Positions 1 through 6,636 of a stretch of DNA of 20,793 bases are shown here, in pieces. This DNA comes from Candidatus Cloacimonadota bacterium (GTDB taxonomy: Bacteria > Cloacimonadota > Cloacimonadia > JGIOTU-2), in the NCBI GenBank assembly GCA_014384665.1, contig JACNFI010000204.1, positions 1 through 20,793 of the forward strand, written 5' to 3'. The notes beneath the pieces were generated by a model, which saw nothing but the letters and a program-made list of their open reading frames with translations, was not told the DNA's origin and searched no databases. How positions within the stretch are numbered: the stretch's first letter is position 1; each line of letters opens with the position of its first letter. A program made the position numbers and the translations under genes.

Positions 1-126
1 TTTTATAAAAACTTGACACACTAAAATATTCCAAATTTTTTCCACACAAAATAAATTAGGAATTCCACTCAAACTGATTCGTAGAAAGAAAATAGTTTGT
101 AAATCAGCACAGAGAAAGGAAAGAAG

Positions 127-1149
127 ATGATTGTTTCTAATGCAGATTTATTAAAATTCTTTGAGAATGTTAAAAACGATTTTGACATTTTCGTTCCTTA
201 TGCTTCTGAGTTAGATGAAGACAATTTATCTTACAAGAAATTTCCTGATGATAAAAATTTTATTATAAATAAATATCGCACCATAGACCCAATTAAAACA
301 TTATTTTATTTACCATCAGAGAGTGTGCTTCCACCATCAGCCAGAGCAAAGAAGCGAATCATTGTTGGAGTAAAAAACTGTGATCTCCAGGCTTTGAAAG
401 TTTTGGATTCTGCATTATTGGAAGATGATTTTGAAGAGCCAAATTATAAAATATGGAGAGAAAATTCATACATAATTAGTTCTGATTGCACGGATATACT
501 TCCAACTTGCCATTGCAATCTTTTGGATATCAATCCATACCCCATAAAAGATTCAGACGAAGATGCAATTTTTGATTTGAATTTAAGTCCAGTTGAGGAT
601 AAATTCTTAATCACAATCGGAACCAAAAAAGGTGAGGAATTAATTAAGCTTTTTGAAAATTATTATTCAACTTCAAAAGCTTCGGCAAAAGACAAAGACA
701 AAATAGAATCACAACATGCAGAAGTTAGAAAAAAACTTACTGACAATAATTCTGATTATTCTTCAAATAGAAAATATGAAGTCATTTCCAAAACCCAAGA
801 TGAAAAATACTGGAAAGAACTTTGTGAAGAATGCGTTGAATGCGGCGGCTGTACAAATATTTGCCCAACCTGTTATTGCATTATTTTGAATGATGAAAGT
901 GAAAACAATAAATTCAAAAAAGTGCGAACCTGGGATTCCTGCCAGTTAAATGGATATGCAAGAGTGGCTGGTGGTGCAAGCCCGAGAGAGAAATTATGGG
1001 AAAGATTCAGAAATAGATATCAATGTAAATTTGTTATTATGAACCAAAACTTCTCAAAATTGGGGTGCACGGGCTGTGGTAGATGCATATCTGTTTGTCC
1101 AGCTGGAATTGACTTGCGAGAAGTTATCCAAAATTTGCAGGAGGTTTGA
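127..1149 (+). CDS. HydB/AsrA-like 4Fe-4S electron-transfer subunit
   Basis: A 340-residue cytoplasmic iron-sulfur protein with no membrane segment. It resembles the beta subunit of archaeal sulfhydrogenase (HydB) and anaerobic sulfite reductase subunit A. Two ferredoxin motifs are visible: C236-x2-C239-x2-C242-x3-C246-P and C314-x2-C317-x2-C320-x3-C324-P. An upstream cysteine group (C121, then C128-H-C130) matches the pattern seen in this family. The family passes electrons between a flavoprotein partner (HydG/AsrB) and a catalytic or membrane partner; that partner gene follows directly. The AAGGA-like sequence before the ATG supports this start. No hydrogenase or sulfite reductase catalytic subunit lies beside it, so the terminal partner is inferred to be the membrane complex encoded downstream. 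The family is fairly certain; the electron donor and acceptor are not. Confidence 0.85.
   Translation: MIVSNADLLKFFENVKNDFDIFVPYASELDEDNLSYKKFPDDKNFIINKYRTIDPIKTLFYLPSESVLPPSARAKKRIIVGVKNCDLQALKVLDSALLEDDFEEPNYKIWRENSYIISSDCTDILPTCHCNLLDINPYPIKDSDEDAIFDLNLSPVEDKFLITIGTKKGEELIKLFENYYSTSKASAKDKDKIESQHAEVRKKLTDNNSDYSSNRKYEVISKTQDEKYWKELCEECVECGGCTNICPTCYCIILNDESENNKFKKVRTWDSCQLNGYARVAGGASPREKLWERFRNRYQCKFVIMNQNFSKLGCTGCGRCISVCPAGIDLREVIQNLQEV
1139..1144 (+). promoter_or_regulatory. Strong ribosome binding site deciding a TTG start
   Basis: A perfect AGGAGG lies inside the last codons of the upstream gene, six bases before a TTG at 1151. It supports starting the next gene at 1151. The in-frame ATG at 1076 would overlap the ferredoxin domain of the upstream gene by 74 bases and has no comparable site. 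Confidence 0.75.
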
Positions 1150-1150
1150 A

Positions 1151-1972
1151 TTGGCAAATCCTTATGAAGTGTTAAAAGCAGATGTTCTTGATGTTACAGA
1201 AGAGTCCCCTACTATAAAAACTTTTCGGATTCAACCAGAGAAACCAGTTGAGTTTGAAACCGGTCAATTTGTTGAACTTACTGTACCTGGAGTTGGTGAA
1301 GCACCATTTACCCCATCGTCCTCTCATTATGAAAAAAATGAAATGGATGTGACAATTATGAAAGCAGGATTTGTCACGGATGCAGTTCACAAAGTGAAAA
1401 ATGGCGATGTGCTTGGAATCCGTGGTCCTTACGGCAAAGGTTATCCTCTTGATAAATTTAAAGGAAAAGATGTTTTGATTTTAGGTGGCGGTGTTGGTCT
1501 GGCTCCCTTGAGATGTTTACTACTTACATTGATTCATGATATTGATAATTATAAAAGCATTACTGGCTGCTTTGGAGCCCGAACTCCAGAAGATTTAATC
1601 TACAAAGAACAATTTGATGATTGGAGAAAATACGATAAAATCCATCTTTTGCGTTCTGTTGATAAAATACCAGAAGGGCAAAAATGGAATGAAAAAGTTG
1701 GGGTGGTTACTGTTCTTCTTGATGATATAAAAATAGATACCAAAGATGCTGTTGCTGTTGTTTGCGGTCCACCAATTATGATGAAATTTGGAACCTTTGC
1801 TTTAGTTGATAAAGGCTTTAAAGATAAGAATATCTATCTCTCTATGGAAAAGAAGATGTATTGTGGATTTGGACAATGCAGACATTGTGTGATGGGTAAA
1901 TATTATGCCTGCAAGGATGGGCCTGTGTTTACATATGATATTATAAAAGATGAGGAAAAAATTTGGGAATAA
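1151..1972 (+). CDS. HydG/AsrB-like FAD/NAD(P)-binding oxidoreductase
   Basis: A ferredoxin-NADP reductase-fold flavoprotein of 273 residues from the TTG start. An FAD-binding beta barrel covers about residues 1-105, with the flavin-contacting region around GEAPFT at about 50. The NAD(P) domain begins with GGGVGLAP at 112-119 and includes CGPPIMM at 205-211. A C-terminal 2Fe-2S site follows: C238, C243, C246 and C254, the spacing seen in HydG, AsrB and PyrK. In known relatives this subunit takes electrons from or gives them to NAD(P)H and relays them to the HydB/AsrA partner, here the adjacent upstream gene with almost no gap. The first residues after TTG (ANPYEVLKADV) look like a normal family start. 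The next gene begins 25 bases later, so this pair is probably co-transcribed with the Mrp module. The cofactor preference, NADH or NADPH, cannot be read from the sequence. Confidence 0.87.
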   Translation: MANPYEVLKADVLDVTEESPTIKTFRIQPEKPVEFETGQFVELTVPGVGEAPFTPSSSHYEKNEMDVTIMKAGFVTDAVHKVKNGDVLGIRGPYGKGYPLDKFKGKDVLILGGGVGLAPLRCLLLTLIHDIDNYKSITGCFGARTPEDLIYKEQFDDWRKYDKIHLLRSVDKIPEGQKWNEKVGVVTVLLDDIKIDTKDAVAVVCGPPIMMKFGTFALVDKGFKDKNIYLSMEKKMYCGFGQCRHCVMGKYYACKDGPVFTYDIIKDEEKIWE

Positions 1973-1997
1973 TTATCTTCTTGAAAGGATTTTTTAA

Positions 1998-2519
1998 ATG
2001 TTAAAGAAGAATGTTGAAAATAAGTATTGGGTAAAAAACTTTTTATATCTCTTTTTCTTTTTAATAATTATATGGCTTGCCCTTACTTCAACTTTTCAAT
2101 GGGAAGAACTTATTGTCGGGATTTTAATCAGTTTTCTTCTCGCTTTATTTTTAAATAAAAACTATCTTAAATTGGGTTTTCCACCACTGAGTATTAAGAG
2201 AATCGCAGTTTCAATTGTCTATTTTATTGTTCTTTTTTTTGAGATAATTAAGGCGAACTTTGATGTTGCTTATAGGGTAATTCATCCCAAGATGCCTATA
2301 AAACCGGGAATTGTTGTGATTAAAACAGGATTGAAGCAGGATATTGCCAAAATGATATTAGCCAATTCAATTACACTTACTCCAGGTACATTCACATTAG
2401 ATATTATTGAAGATAAACTTCTTATCCACTGGATAAATGTAAAAACAGAGGGGTTAGAGGAAGCAACTAAAATCATCGGGGAAAGATTTGAAAAATATTT
2501 AAAGGTGATATTTGCATGA
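1998..2519 (+). CDS. mrpE: Mrp/Mnh cation antiporter subunit E
   Basis: A 173-residue membrane protein with N-terminal hydrophobic segments (about residues 15-50 and 65-85) and a cytoplasmic C-terminal domain. It matches the MrpE/MnhE/MbhA family in length and in the ANSITLTPGTFTLDI stretch near residues 117-131. MrpE is a small structural subunit of multisubunit Na+/H+ antiporters and of the Mrp-derived module of membrane-bound hydrogenases. An AAGGA site precedes the ATG. The stop overlaps the mrpF start by four bases (ATGA), so translation is probably coupled. The E-F-G order is the one found in Mrp and Mbh operons. Confidence 0.9.
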   Translation: MLKKNVENKYWVKNFLYLFFFLIIIWLALTSTFQWEELIVGILISFLLALFLNKNYLKLGFPPLSIKRIAVSIVYFIVLFFEIIKANFDVAYRVIHPKMPIKPGIVVIKTGLKQDIAKMILANSITLTPGTFTLDIIEDKLLIHWINVKTEGLEEATKIIGERFEKYLKVIFA

Positions 2520-2776
2520 GTGAGACAATTATTTTAATTTTTTCAGCTATTATAGCATTAGGCATCTTTCTAAGCTTTTTGCGAATGTTGTTAGGCCCCA
2601 CTGCATCTGATAGAGCTGTTGCAGTTGATACTATTACCACAACTGTAGTTGCTTTACTAGTTCTATTAGGCTTTGTTTTTAAAAGATATGTTTATCTGGA
2701 TGTTTCACTGGTATATTCTGTGCTAGCTTTTGTCGGATTAGTAGCACTTGCCAGATTTCTGGAAAAGGGGATTTAA
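2516..2776 (+). CDS. mrpF: Mrp/Mnh cation antiporter subunit F
   Basis: An 86-residue protein with three predicted transmembrane helices, the standard size of MrpF/MbhB. The LGPTASDRAVAVDTI motif at about residues 27-41 is diagnostic of the family, as is the short acidic stretch before the last helix. It is a small membrane subunit of the antiporter module. It overlaps mrpE by four bases and abuts mrpG with no spacer. Confidence 0.92.
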   Translation: MSETIILIFSAIIALGIFLSFLRMLLGPTASDRAVAVDTITTTVVALLVLLGFVFKRYVYLDVSLVYSVLAFVGLVALARFLEKGI

Positions 2777-3145
2777 ATGGAATTATTTGGTATGATAATT
2801 ACAGGAATTGGAACAATATTTTTACTTATCGGAAATCTTGGTATACTTAGACTCCCTGATGTCTATAATCGGATTCAGGCAGGAACAAAATGCACAACTC
2901 TGGGTGCTTTTCTCACTATTATCGGAGTTGGAATAATCCAGCCAGCCTGGTTCTGGAAATGTCTTCTTATTGCATTATTTGTTTTGGTGACCAATCCTAT
3001 CTCCAGTCATGCTATAGCCAGAGGTTCACATAAAAGTGGAGTTCCTATGTGCGATAGAAGCGTAGTGGATAAGTCGAAAGAATTTGAGGAATATAAGGCG
3101 ACTAAGGCGACAATTAAAATTGTCGCATTCAAGGAGAAGAAATGA
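2777..3145 (+). CDS. mrpG: Mrp/Mnh cation antiporter subunit G
   Basis: A 122-residue, three-helix membrane subunit. The family signature LRLPDVYNRIQAGTKCTTLG lies at about residues 25-44, and the NPISSHAIARGSHKSGVP stretch near 75-92 is typical of MrpG/MbhC. It is a structural part of the Na+/H+ translocating module. The start codon follows the mrpF stop directly, and the stop overlaps the next start (ATGA). The last 15 or so codons are unusual: they contain two copies of AAGGCGAC and a perfect 9-bp palindrome, so the C-terminal tail looks repeat-derived. Confidence 0.9.
   Translation: MELFGMIITGIGTIFLLIGNLGILRLPDVYNRIQAGTKCTTLGAFLTIIGVGIIQPAWFWKCLLIALFVLVTNPISSHAIARGSHKSGVPMCDRSVVDKSKEFEEYKATKATIKIVAFKEKK
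3096..3126 (+). repeat. Short direct repeat and perfect hairpin in the mrpG tail
   Basis: AAGGCGAC occurs twice in ten-base steps. The second copy leads into a perfect hairpin: GCGACAATT at 3107-3115 pairs with AATTGTCGC at 3118-3126 around a two-base AA centre. The hairpin is coding sequence and lies just before the next start codon at 3142. No U-run follows, so a terminator is unlikely. It resembles the short IR elements found at other gene ends in this window. Confidence 0.6.
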
Positions 3146-3381
3146 TAATTGTGGTTTCTTTGCTGATAATCTTAATGCTAATTTCCGCAATTGCAGCCCT
3201 CATTTTTAAAGATTTGATTAGTGCAGTAATAGCTGCCTGTATGGTCAGTTTAATTGCCTCTATACTCTTTTATTTCCTACATGCTCCTGATGTAGCGATG
3301 GCTGAAGCATCTATTGGAGCAGCATTGGTCACTGTTATATTTATCATAGCAATTAGACGAACAAAAAGGCACGAAGAATGA
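3142..3381 (+). CDS. MbhD-like subunit (DUF4040, MrpA C-terminal piece)
   Basis: A 79-residue protein with about three transmembrane helices. The APDVAMAEASIGAALV motif at residues 48-63 is the hallmark of the MbhD/DUF4040 domain, which in Mrp antiporters is part of the C-terminal region of MrpA. In membrane-bound hydrogenases it is a separate small subunit at the membrane interface between the antiporter and electron-transfer parts. It overlaps both neighbours by four bases. Its presence as a separate gene marks this as an Mbh/Mbx-type rather than classical seven-gene Mrp arrangement. Confidence 0.85.
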   Translation: MIIVVSLLIILMLISAIAALIFKDLISAVIAACMVSLIASILFYFLHAPDVAMAEASIGAALVTVIFIIAIRRTKRHEE

Positions 3382-4061
3382 GAAAAATTTTCAGTGTTAT
3401 CTTATTAATTATTATTTGTTGGGGAATTATTTTATCCTTGTATAAAATCCCTTTTGGAATACCAAAAACAAAAGTCGGCGAATATTATCTTAATAAAGGA
3501 AAGGAAGAAACAGGAGCAGCAAATATTGTAACTTCAGTAGTTCTCAATTATCGTGGTTTTGATACTCTGGGTGAAGTAACAGTACTTTTTATAGCAGCAA
3601 TTGGATTAGGTGCTGTTTTAGCGACTCTCAAGAAAAAAGGAAAAAGAAAAGTTGAACAGGCAAGTTTGATATTATATACAGGTTGCCGATTCTTATTTCC
3701 TCTAATACTTCTTTTTGGTGCTTATGTATTTATTCATGGGCATCTTACCCCAGGTGGTGGTTTTCAAGGAGGTGCTATTATTGCATCCGCTTTCGTTCTC
3801 GTTTATCTGGGTTGTCGTGGAAAAAGAATCAATGAAGTCAGTAGCAAAACTACTGAATCTCTGGGTGGATTGATTTTTATCGTAATAGGACTGATTGGTT
3901 TAGCCATTGGCGGACATTATTTTCTCTCCAATTTCCTTCCCAAAGGAGAATTAAATACTTTATTCAGTGCTGGTATAATTCCAATAATTTATATCGCAAT
4001 TGGGTTTAAAGTAGGTTCAGAATTAGCTGGTGTAATTGACAATTTGTTTGAGGAGAGTTAA
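3378..4061 (+). CDS. Fused MbhE-MbhF (MrpA C-terminal domain plus MrpB)
   Basis: A 227-residue membrane protein that combines two subunits. Residues 1-90 match MbhE (the last MrpA domain), with a helix at 5-22, the EETGAANIVTSVVLNYRGFDTLGE motif spanning about 43-66, and a second helix. Residues 95-225 match MrpB/MbhF, with HGHLTPGGGFQGGAI at about 120-134 and four helices. In Pyrococcus these are separate genes; in classical Mrp the first is part of MrpA. A short basic linker (KKKGKRK, 85-91) joins them, with no stop or frameshift. It overlaps the previous gene by four bases and shares one base with the next start (TAATG). Both domain assignments are strong. Confidence 0.88.
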   Translation: MRKIFSVILLIIICWGIILSLYKIPFGIPKTKVGEYYLNKGKEETGAANIVTSVVLNYRGFDTLGEVTVLFIAAIGLGAVLATLKKKGKRKVEQASLILYTGCRFLFPLILLFGAYVFIHGHLTPGGGFQGGAIIASAFVLVYLGCRGKRINEVSSKTTESLGGLIFIVIGLIGLAIGGHYFLSNFLPKGELNTLFSAGIIPIIYIAIGFKVGSELAGVIDNLFEES

Positions 4062-4420
4062 TGAGTTTTTTACATAACTACATTTATTACATTGGCGCTT
4101 TTGGACTTATATTCATTGGGCTTTTCATTATTCTTGTCAAACATAACCTGATTAAAGTAATAATTGGTATCAGCATTCTTGAGACAGGAGTAAATCTGTT
4201 TCTCATTGCTGTGGGTTACATAAGCAAAGGCACAGCTCCAATATTTTCAAAGCCCGGAATCAATGCCAATCAAATGGTTGATCCAGTTCCACAGGCATTG
4301 GTGCTAACTGCTATTGTAATCGGAGTGGCGGTTCTAGCTATGGCTCTCTCTCTGGCAATAAGATTATATAAACATTATGGAACGCTTGATCTTCGTAAGA
4401 TAAAGGAGCAAAGATGGTAA
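4061..4420 (+). CDS. mrpC: Mrp subunit C / MbhG (NuoK-like)
   Basis: A 119-residue protein with three transmembrane helices. It is homologous to NuoK and to MrpC/MbhG. The helix-2 motif GISILETGVNLFLIAVG carries the conserved membrane glutamate near residue 42. The DPVPQALVLTAIVIGVA signature lies near 73-89. The subunit forms part of the proton or sodium path next to the MrpD-like channel subunits. It closes the first run of tightly packed genes; the next antiporter gene starts 719 bases later, beyond three repeat units. Confidence 0.9.
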   Translation: MSFLHNYIYYIGAFGLIFIGLFIILVKHNLIKVIIGISILETGVNLFLIAVGYISKGTAPIFSKPGINANQMVDPVPQALVLTAIVIGVAVLAMALSLAIRLYKHYGTLDLRKIKEQRW

Positions 4421-4435
4421 ACCAAAACAGAAAAA

Positions 4436-4572
4436 TCGTTTACGGTTTACAGTTTACGGTTTACGGTTGACAGTTTATGAAAACTAAGGGTAGGATTTAG
4501 CTATGAGTTCTTCTTTATCTAAAGTGCTTTGAATAAAAAACCGATAACTGGGAACCGATAACCGTGAACCGA
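4436..4572 (+). mobile_element. Miniature S23-type unit A (heptamer IR-flanked)
   Basis: The left arm (4437-4476) is a run of imperfect 7-mers such as GTTTACG/GTTTACA. The right arm (4539-4572) is a run of complementary-type 7-mers such as AACCGAT/AACTGGG. Between them lies a leader shared with the full unit (TGAAAACTAAGG), then a mini-ORF at 4503-4532 reading MSSSLSKVL. This ORF joins the first codons of the S23 gene to its last codons with a two-base slip. It therefore looks like an internal-deletion derivative of the S23 unit that follows directly. Confidence 0.65.
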
Positions 4573-4985
4573 TTTACAGTTTATGAAAACTAAGGATAAG
4601 ATTTAATTATGAGTTCTTCTTTTGAAGATTTAGAAGTTTGGAAAAAATCGTGTAGATTATCAATCAAACTTTATAACTTATTAAAAGATTGCCGTGATTA
4701 TGGAATAAAAGATCAGATGCTTCGTGCCTCAGTATCTATTCCCTCAAATATAGCGGAAGGAAATGAAAGGAATAGTATTCCAGATTTCCAGCGATTCTTA
4801 AATATAGCAAAAGGTTCTGCGGCAGAATTGAGAACACAAGTTTATATTTCACGAGAGATTGATATTTTTTCTAATAAAGAGGCTAAAGAATTGATTCTGG
4901 AATTGAAATCTATATCAAAAATGCTTCAGGCATTATCTAATGCTTTGAATAAAAACCGTTAACCGTCAACTGATAACTGGGAACG
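4573..4985 (+). mobile_element. Full S23-type unit B carrying the four-helix-bundle gene
   Basis: The unit has a short left arm (ATTTACAGTTT), the shared leader TGAAAACTAAGG, the complete S23 gene and a right arm of 7-mers (AACCGTT, AACCGTC, AACTGAT, AACTGGG). The stop codon of the gene lies within the first right-arm heptamer. The plan (ORF in the loop of an inverted repeat) is that of intervening sequences in 23S rRNA, but here the unit lies between protein genes. The left arm is shorter than in the other units, perhaps because it is shared with unit A. Confidence 0.6.
4609..4962 (+). CDS. Four helix bundle protein (S23/IVS-encoded family)
   Basis: A 117-residue soluble, helical protein. 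It carries the S23 family features: FEDLEVWKKSCRLSIKLY at the start, then DQMLRASVSIPSNIAEGNER near residues 36-55 and a final helix SKMLQALSNALNKN. The family was first seen in intervening sequences of 23S rRNA; related proteins (Avd) are accessory factors of diversity-generating retroelements. Its biochemical role outside those settings is unknown. No reverse transcriptase or template/variable repeat is visible here. It is unrelated in function to the surrounding antiporter genes and is enclosed by inverted heptamer repeats, so it is probably cargo or driver of a mobile unit. A TAAGGATAAGA-type leader, conserved in all four units, supplies the ribosome site. Confidence 0.9.
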   Translation: MSSSFEDLEVWKKSCRLSIKLYNLLKDCRDYGIKDQMLRASVSIPSNIAEGNERNSIPDFQRFLNIAKGSAAELRTQVYISREIDIFSNKEAKELILELKSISKMLQALSNALNKNR

Positions 4986-5120
4986 GTTTACAGTTCACGG
5001 TTTACGGTTGACAGTTTTTGAAAAATAAGGGTAAAATTTAATTATGGATTCTTCTAAAGTTTTGGATTAACACTGTTAACTGTAAACTGTTAACCGTAAA
5101 CTAATAACTGTGAACGGTTA
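4983..5120 (+). mobile_element. Miniature S23-type unit C (heptamer IR-flanked)
   Basis: The left arm has 7-mers of the GTTTACG/GTTCACG type. The leader TGAAAAATAAGGGTAAAATT and the start region are shared with units A, B and D. The mini-ORF at 5044-5070 reads MDSSKVLD and ends in TAA. The right arm (about 5071-5120) has AACTGTN/AACCGTN-type 7-mers. The 3' part of the mini-ORF differs from that of units A and D, so it may derive from another S23 allele. The unit ends about 20 bases before the next start codon and leaves that gene's AGGA site intact. Confidence 0.6.
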
Positions 5121-5139
5121 CAAAATAGGATATTGAAAA

Positions 5140-6636
5140 ATGGGTGAATTAAGTTTATTGTCTAACGGGGTAAATCCTGTTCTTTTAGTCGTTGTTCCTC
5201 TTGCACTTGCTTTTGCAGTACCTTTAATAGGATTTGTTTCAAAAAAGATTATAAAATATATTCCAGTTGTAGCCTTTCTTTTCAATCTGATTGTCGCATT
5301 ATTGCTGATACCTAGTGTATTAAAGCAACCTATTGTAGTTAAGATTGGAGGTTTTGCTCCACCTTTTTGCATTAATTTGGTTGCTGGACCTATAGGTATT
5401 CTGTTTTCTGCACTTATAGCACTTGCAGGACTTTTAGTTTCCATATATGCATTGAACTACATTAGAGAAGGTCCCCAAGAAAAATATCATATACTTTATC
5501 TTCTTCTTCTAACTGGAGCAACAGGTGTAGTTCTTACAGGAGATATATTTAATCTTTTTGTCTTTTTTGAAATTCTCTGTATTTCGTCTTATGCTCTGGT
5601 AGCATATCTTGGAAACAAGGCAGGAATTGAATCTTCAATAAAATATCTAATTCAGGGCTCAGTTGGGTCAAGTCTTCTTCTATTAGGTATCGGCTTACTC
5701 TACGGTCAATTTGGCACTCTTAATATGGCAGACATTGCCAATCAAATTCATTCAGCGAGTTCTCCCTCTATATTTGTTCCAATGGTGCTTATGATAACAG
5801 GTTTGGGAGTTGAAGCAGCGATATTTCCACTTAATGCCTGGCTACCAGATGCACACTCCTCCGCACCATCGTCAATAAGTGCGATTCTGTCTGGAATTGC
5901 TATTGAAGTTGGTCTTTATGCTGTAATTCGTGTTTTGTTTACAATATTTGATGCTTCAAACTTCTTAATGTTTTTTGTTTTCTTGGGAGTATTAACCCTA
6001 TTAATCGGTGAAATGTGTGCCTTCAGCCAGAAAAATATTAAACGAATGCTTGCCTATTCCAGTATTGGACAAATCGGATTAATTGTTTTTGCATTTTCTA
6101 TTGCTAATACTTACGGAGTAACTGGTGGTTTCTTTCAGCTGATAAGTCATACATTAGGCAAAGGATTATTGTTTTTAGCAGCTGGTTATATGATCTATCG
6201 TAGTGGTTCTATGGATATTTCAACTTTTGAGGGAATGGGCAAGAGAATGCCCTTGACCTCCCTATTTTTTACTGTTGGTGCTTTTTCAATTGTGGGGTTA
6301 CCACCATTTATTGGATTCCCGAGTAAATTTATGATTGTTCGGGCAGCATTATCTACAGGAGAACTACTTTTTACAATTTTAATTGGAATTGTATTATTAG
6401 GAACTGTCATTGAAGGCGCCTATTTTTTTAGAGTTGTGCAAGTGATTTATTTTAAGAAAGGAAACGGAAATCCGGAAAGAAAAAAAGCCCCTATTTCTGG
6501 TCTAATTTCAATGTTTATATTTGTAATATTAATTCTTGTAATAGGAGTTTACCCTAATCTTATTACCAAGATTTTGAATTCAGCTGCTTCAGAGCTTCTT
6601 AATAGGATAGATTACATAAGGAGTGTTTTAGGATGA
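5140..6636 (+). CDS. MrpD/MbhH-like ion-translocating antiporter subunit
   Basis: A 498-residue polytopic membrane protein of the NuoL/M/N-MrpA/D superfamily, with about 14 helices. The helix-5 glutamate is E144, in NLFVFFEILCISSYAL. GVEAAIFPLNAWLPDAH near residues 223-239 is the broken-helix-7 region; a glutamate (E225) takes the place where NuoL/M/N have lysine. A lysine-containing LGKGLLFLAAGYM stretch marks helix 12. The length fits MrpD/MbhH, without the long C-terminal arm of NuoL. It is expected to move H+ or Na+ during redox turnover. It overlaps the next gene by four bases (ATGA). Residues 8-12 (SNGVN) are encoded by a copy of the TCTAACGGGGTAAA repeat found elsewhere in the window. 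Confidence 0.87.
   Translation: MGELSLLSNGVNPVLLVVVPLALAFAVPLIGFVSKKIIKYIPVVAFLFNLIVALLLIPSVLKQPIVVKIGGFAPPFCINLVAGPIGILFSALIALAGLLVSIYALNYIREGPQEKYHILYLLLLTGATGVVLTGDIFNLFVFFEILCISSYALVAYLGNKAGIESSIKYLIQGSVGSSLLLLGIGLLYGQFGTLNMADIANQIHSASSPSIFVPMVLMITGLGVEAAIFPLNAWLPDAHSSAPSSISAILSGIAIEVGLYAVIRVLFTIFDASNFLMFFVFLGVLTLLIGEMCAFSQKNIKRMLAYSSIGQIGLIVFAFSIANTYGVTGGFFQLISHTLGKGLLFLAAGYMIYRSGSMDISTFEGMGKRMPLTSLFFTVGAFSIVGLPPFIGFPSKFMIVRAALSTGELLFTILIGIVLLGTVIEGAYFFRVVQVIYFKKGNGNPERKKAPISGLISMFIFVILILVIGVYPNLITKILNSAASELLNRIDYIRSVLG

Noticed and set aside
13..41. Promoter before the first gene
   Set aside because: TTGACA is present at 13-18, but at the right distance there is only a T-run and no TATAAT-like box. 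The 126-base leader shows nothing else clear.
1076..1150. ATG at 1076 as start of the HydG-like gene
   Set aside because: It would overlap the second ferredoxin motif of the upstream gene; the extra residues are unlike the family, and a perfect AGGAGG precedes the TTG at 1151.
4609..4962. Diversity-generating retroelement (Avd)
   Set aside because: The protein is related to Avd, but no reverse transcriptase and no template/variable repeat pair are visible in the window.
4437..5120. CRISPR array
   Set aside because: Repeat units are about seven bases with no spacers of constant length, and no cas genes are present.
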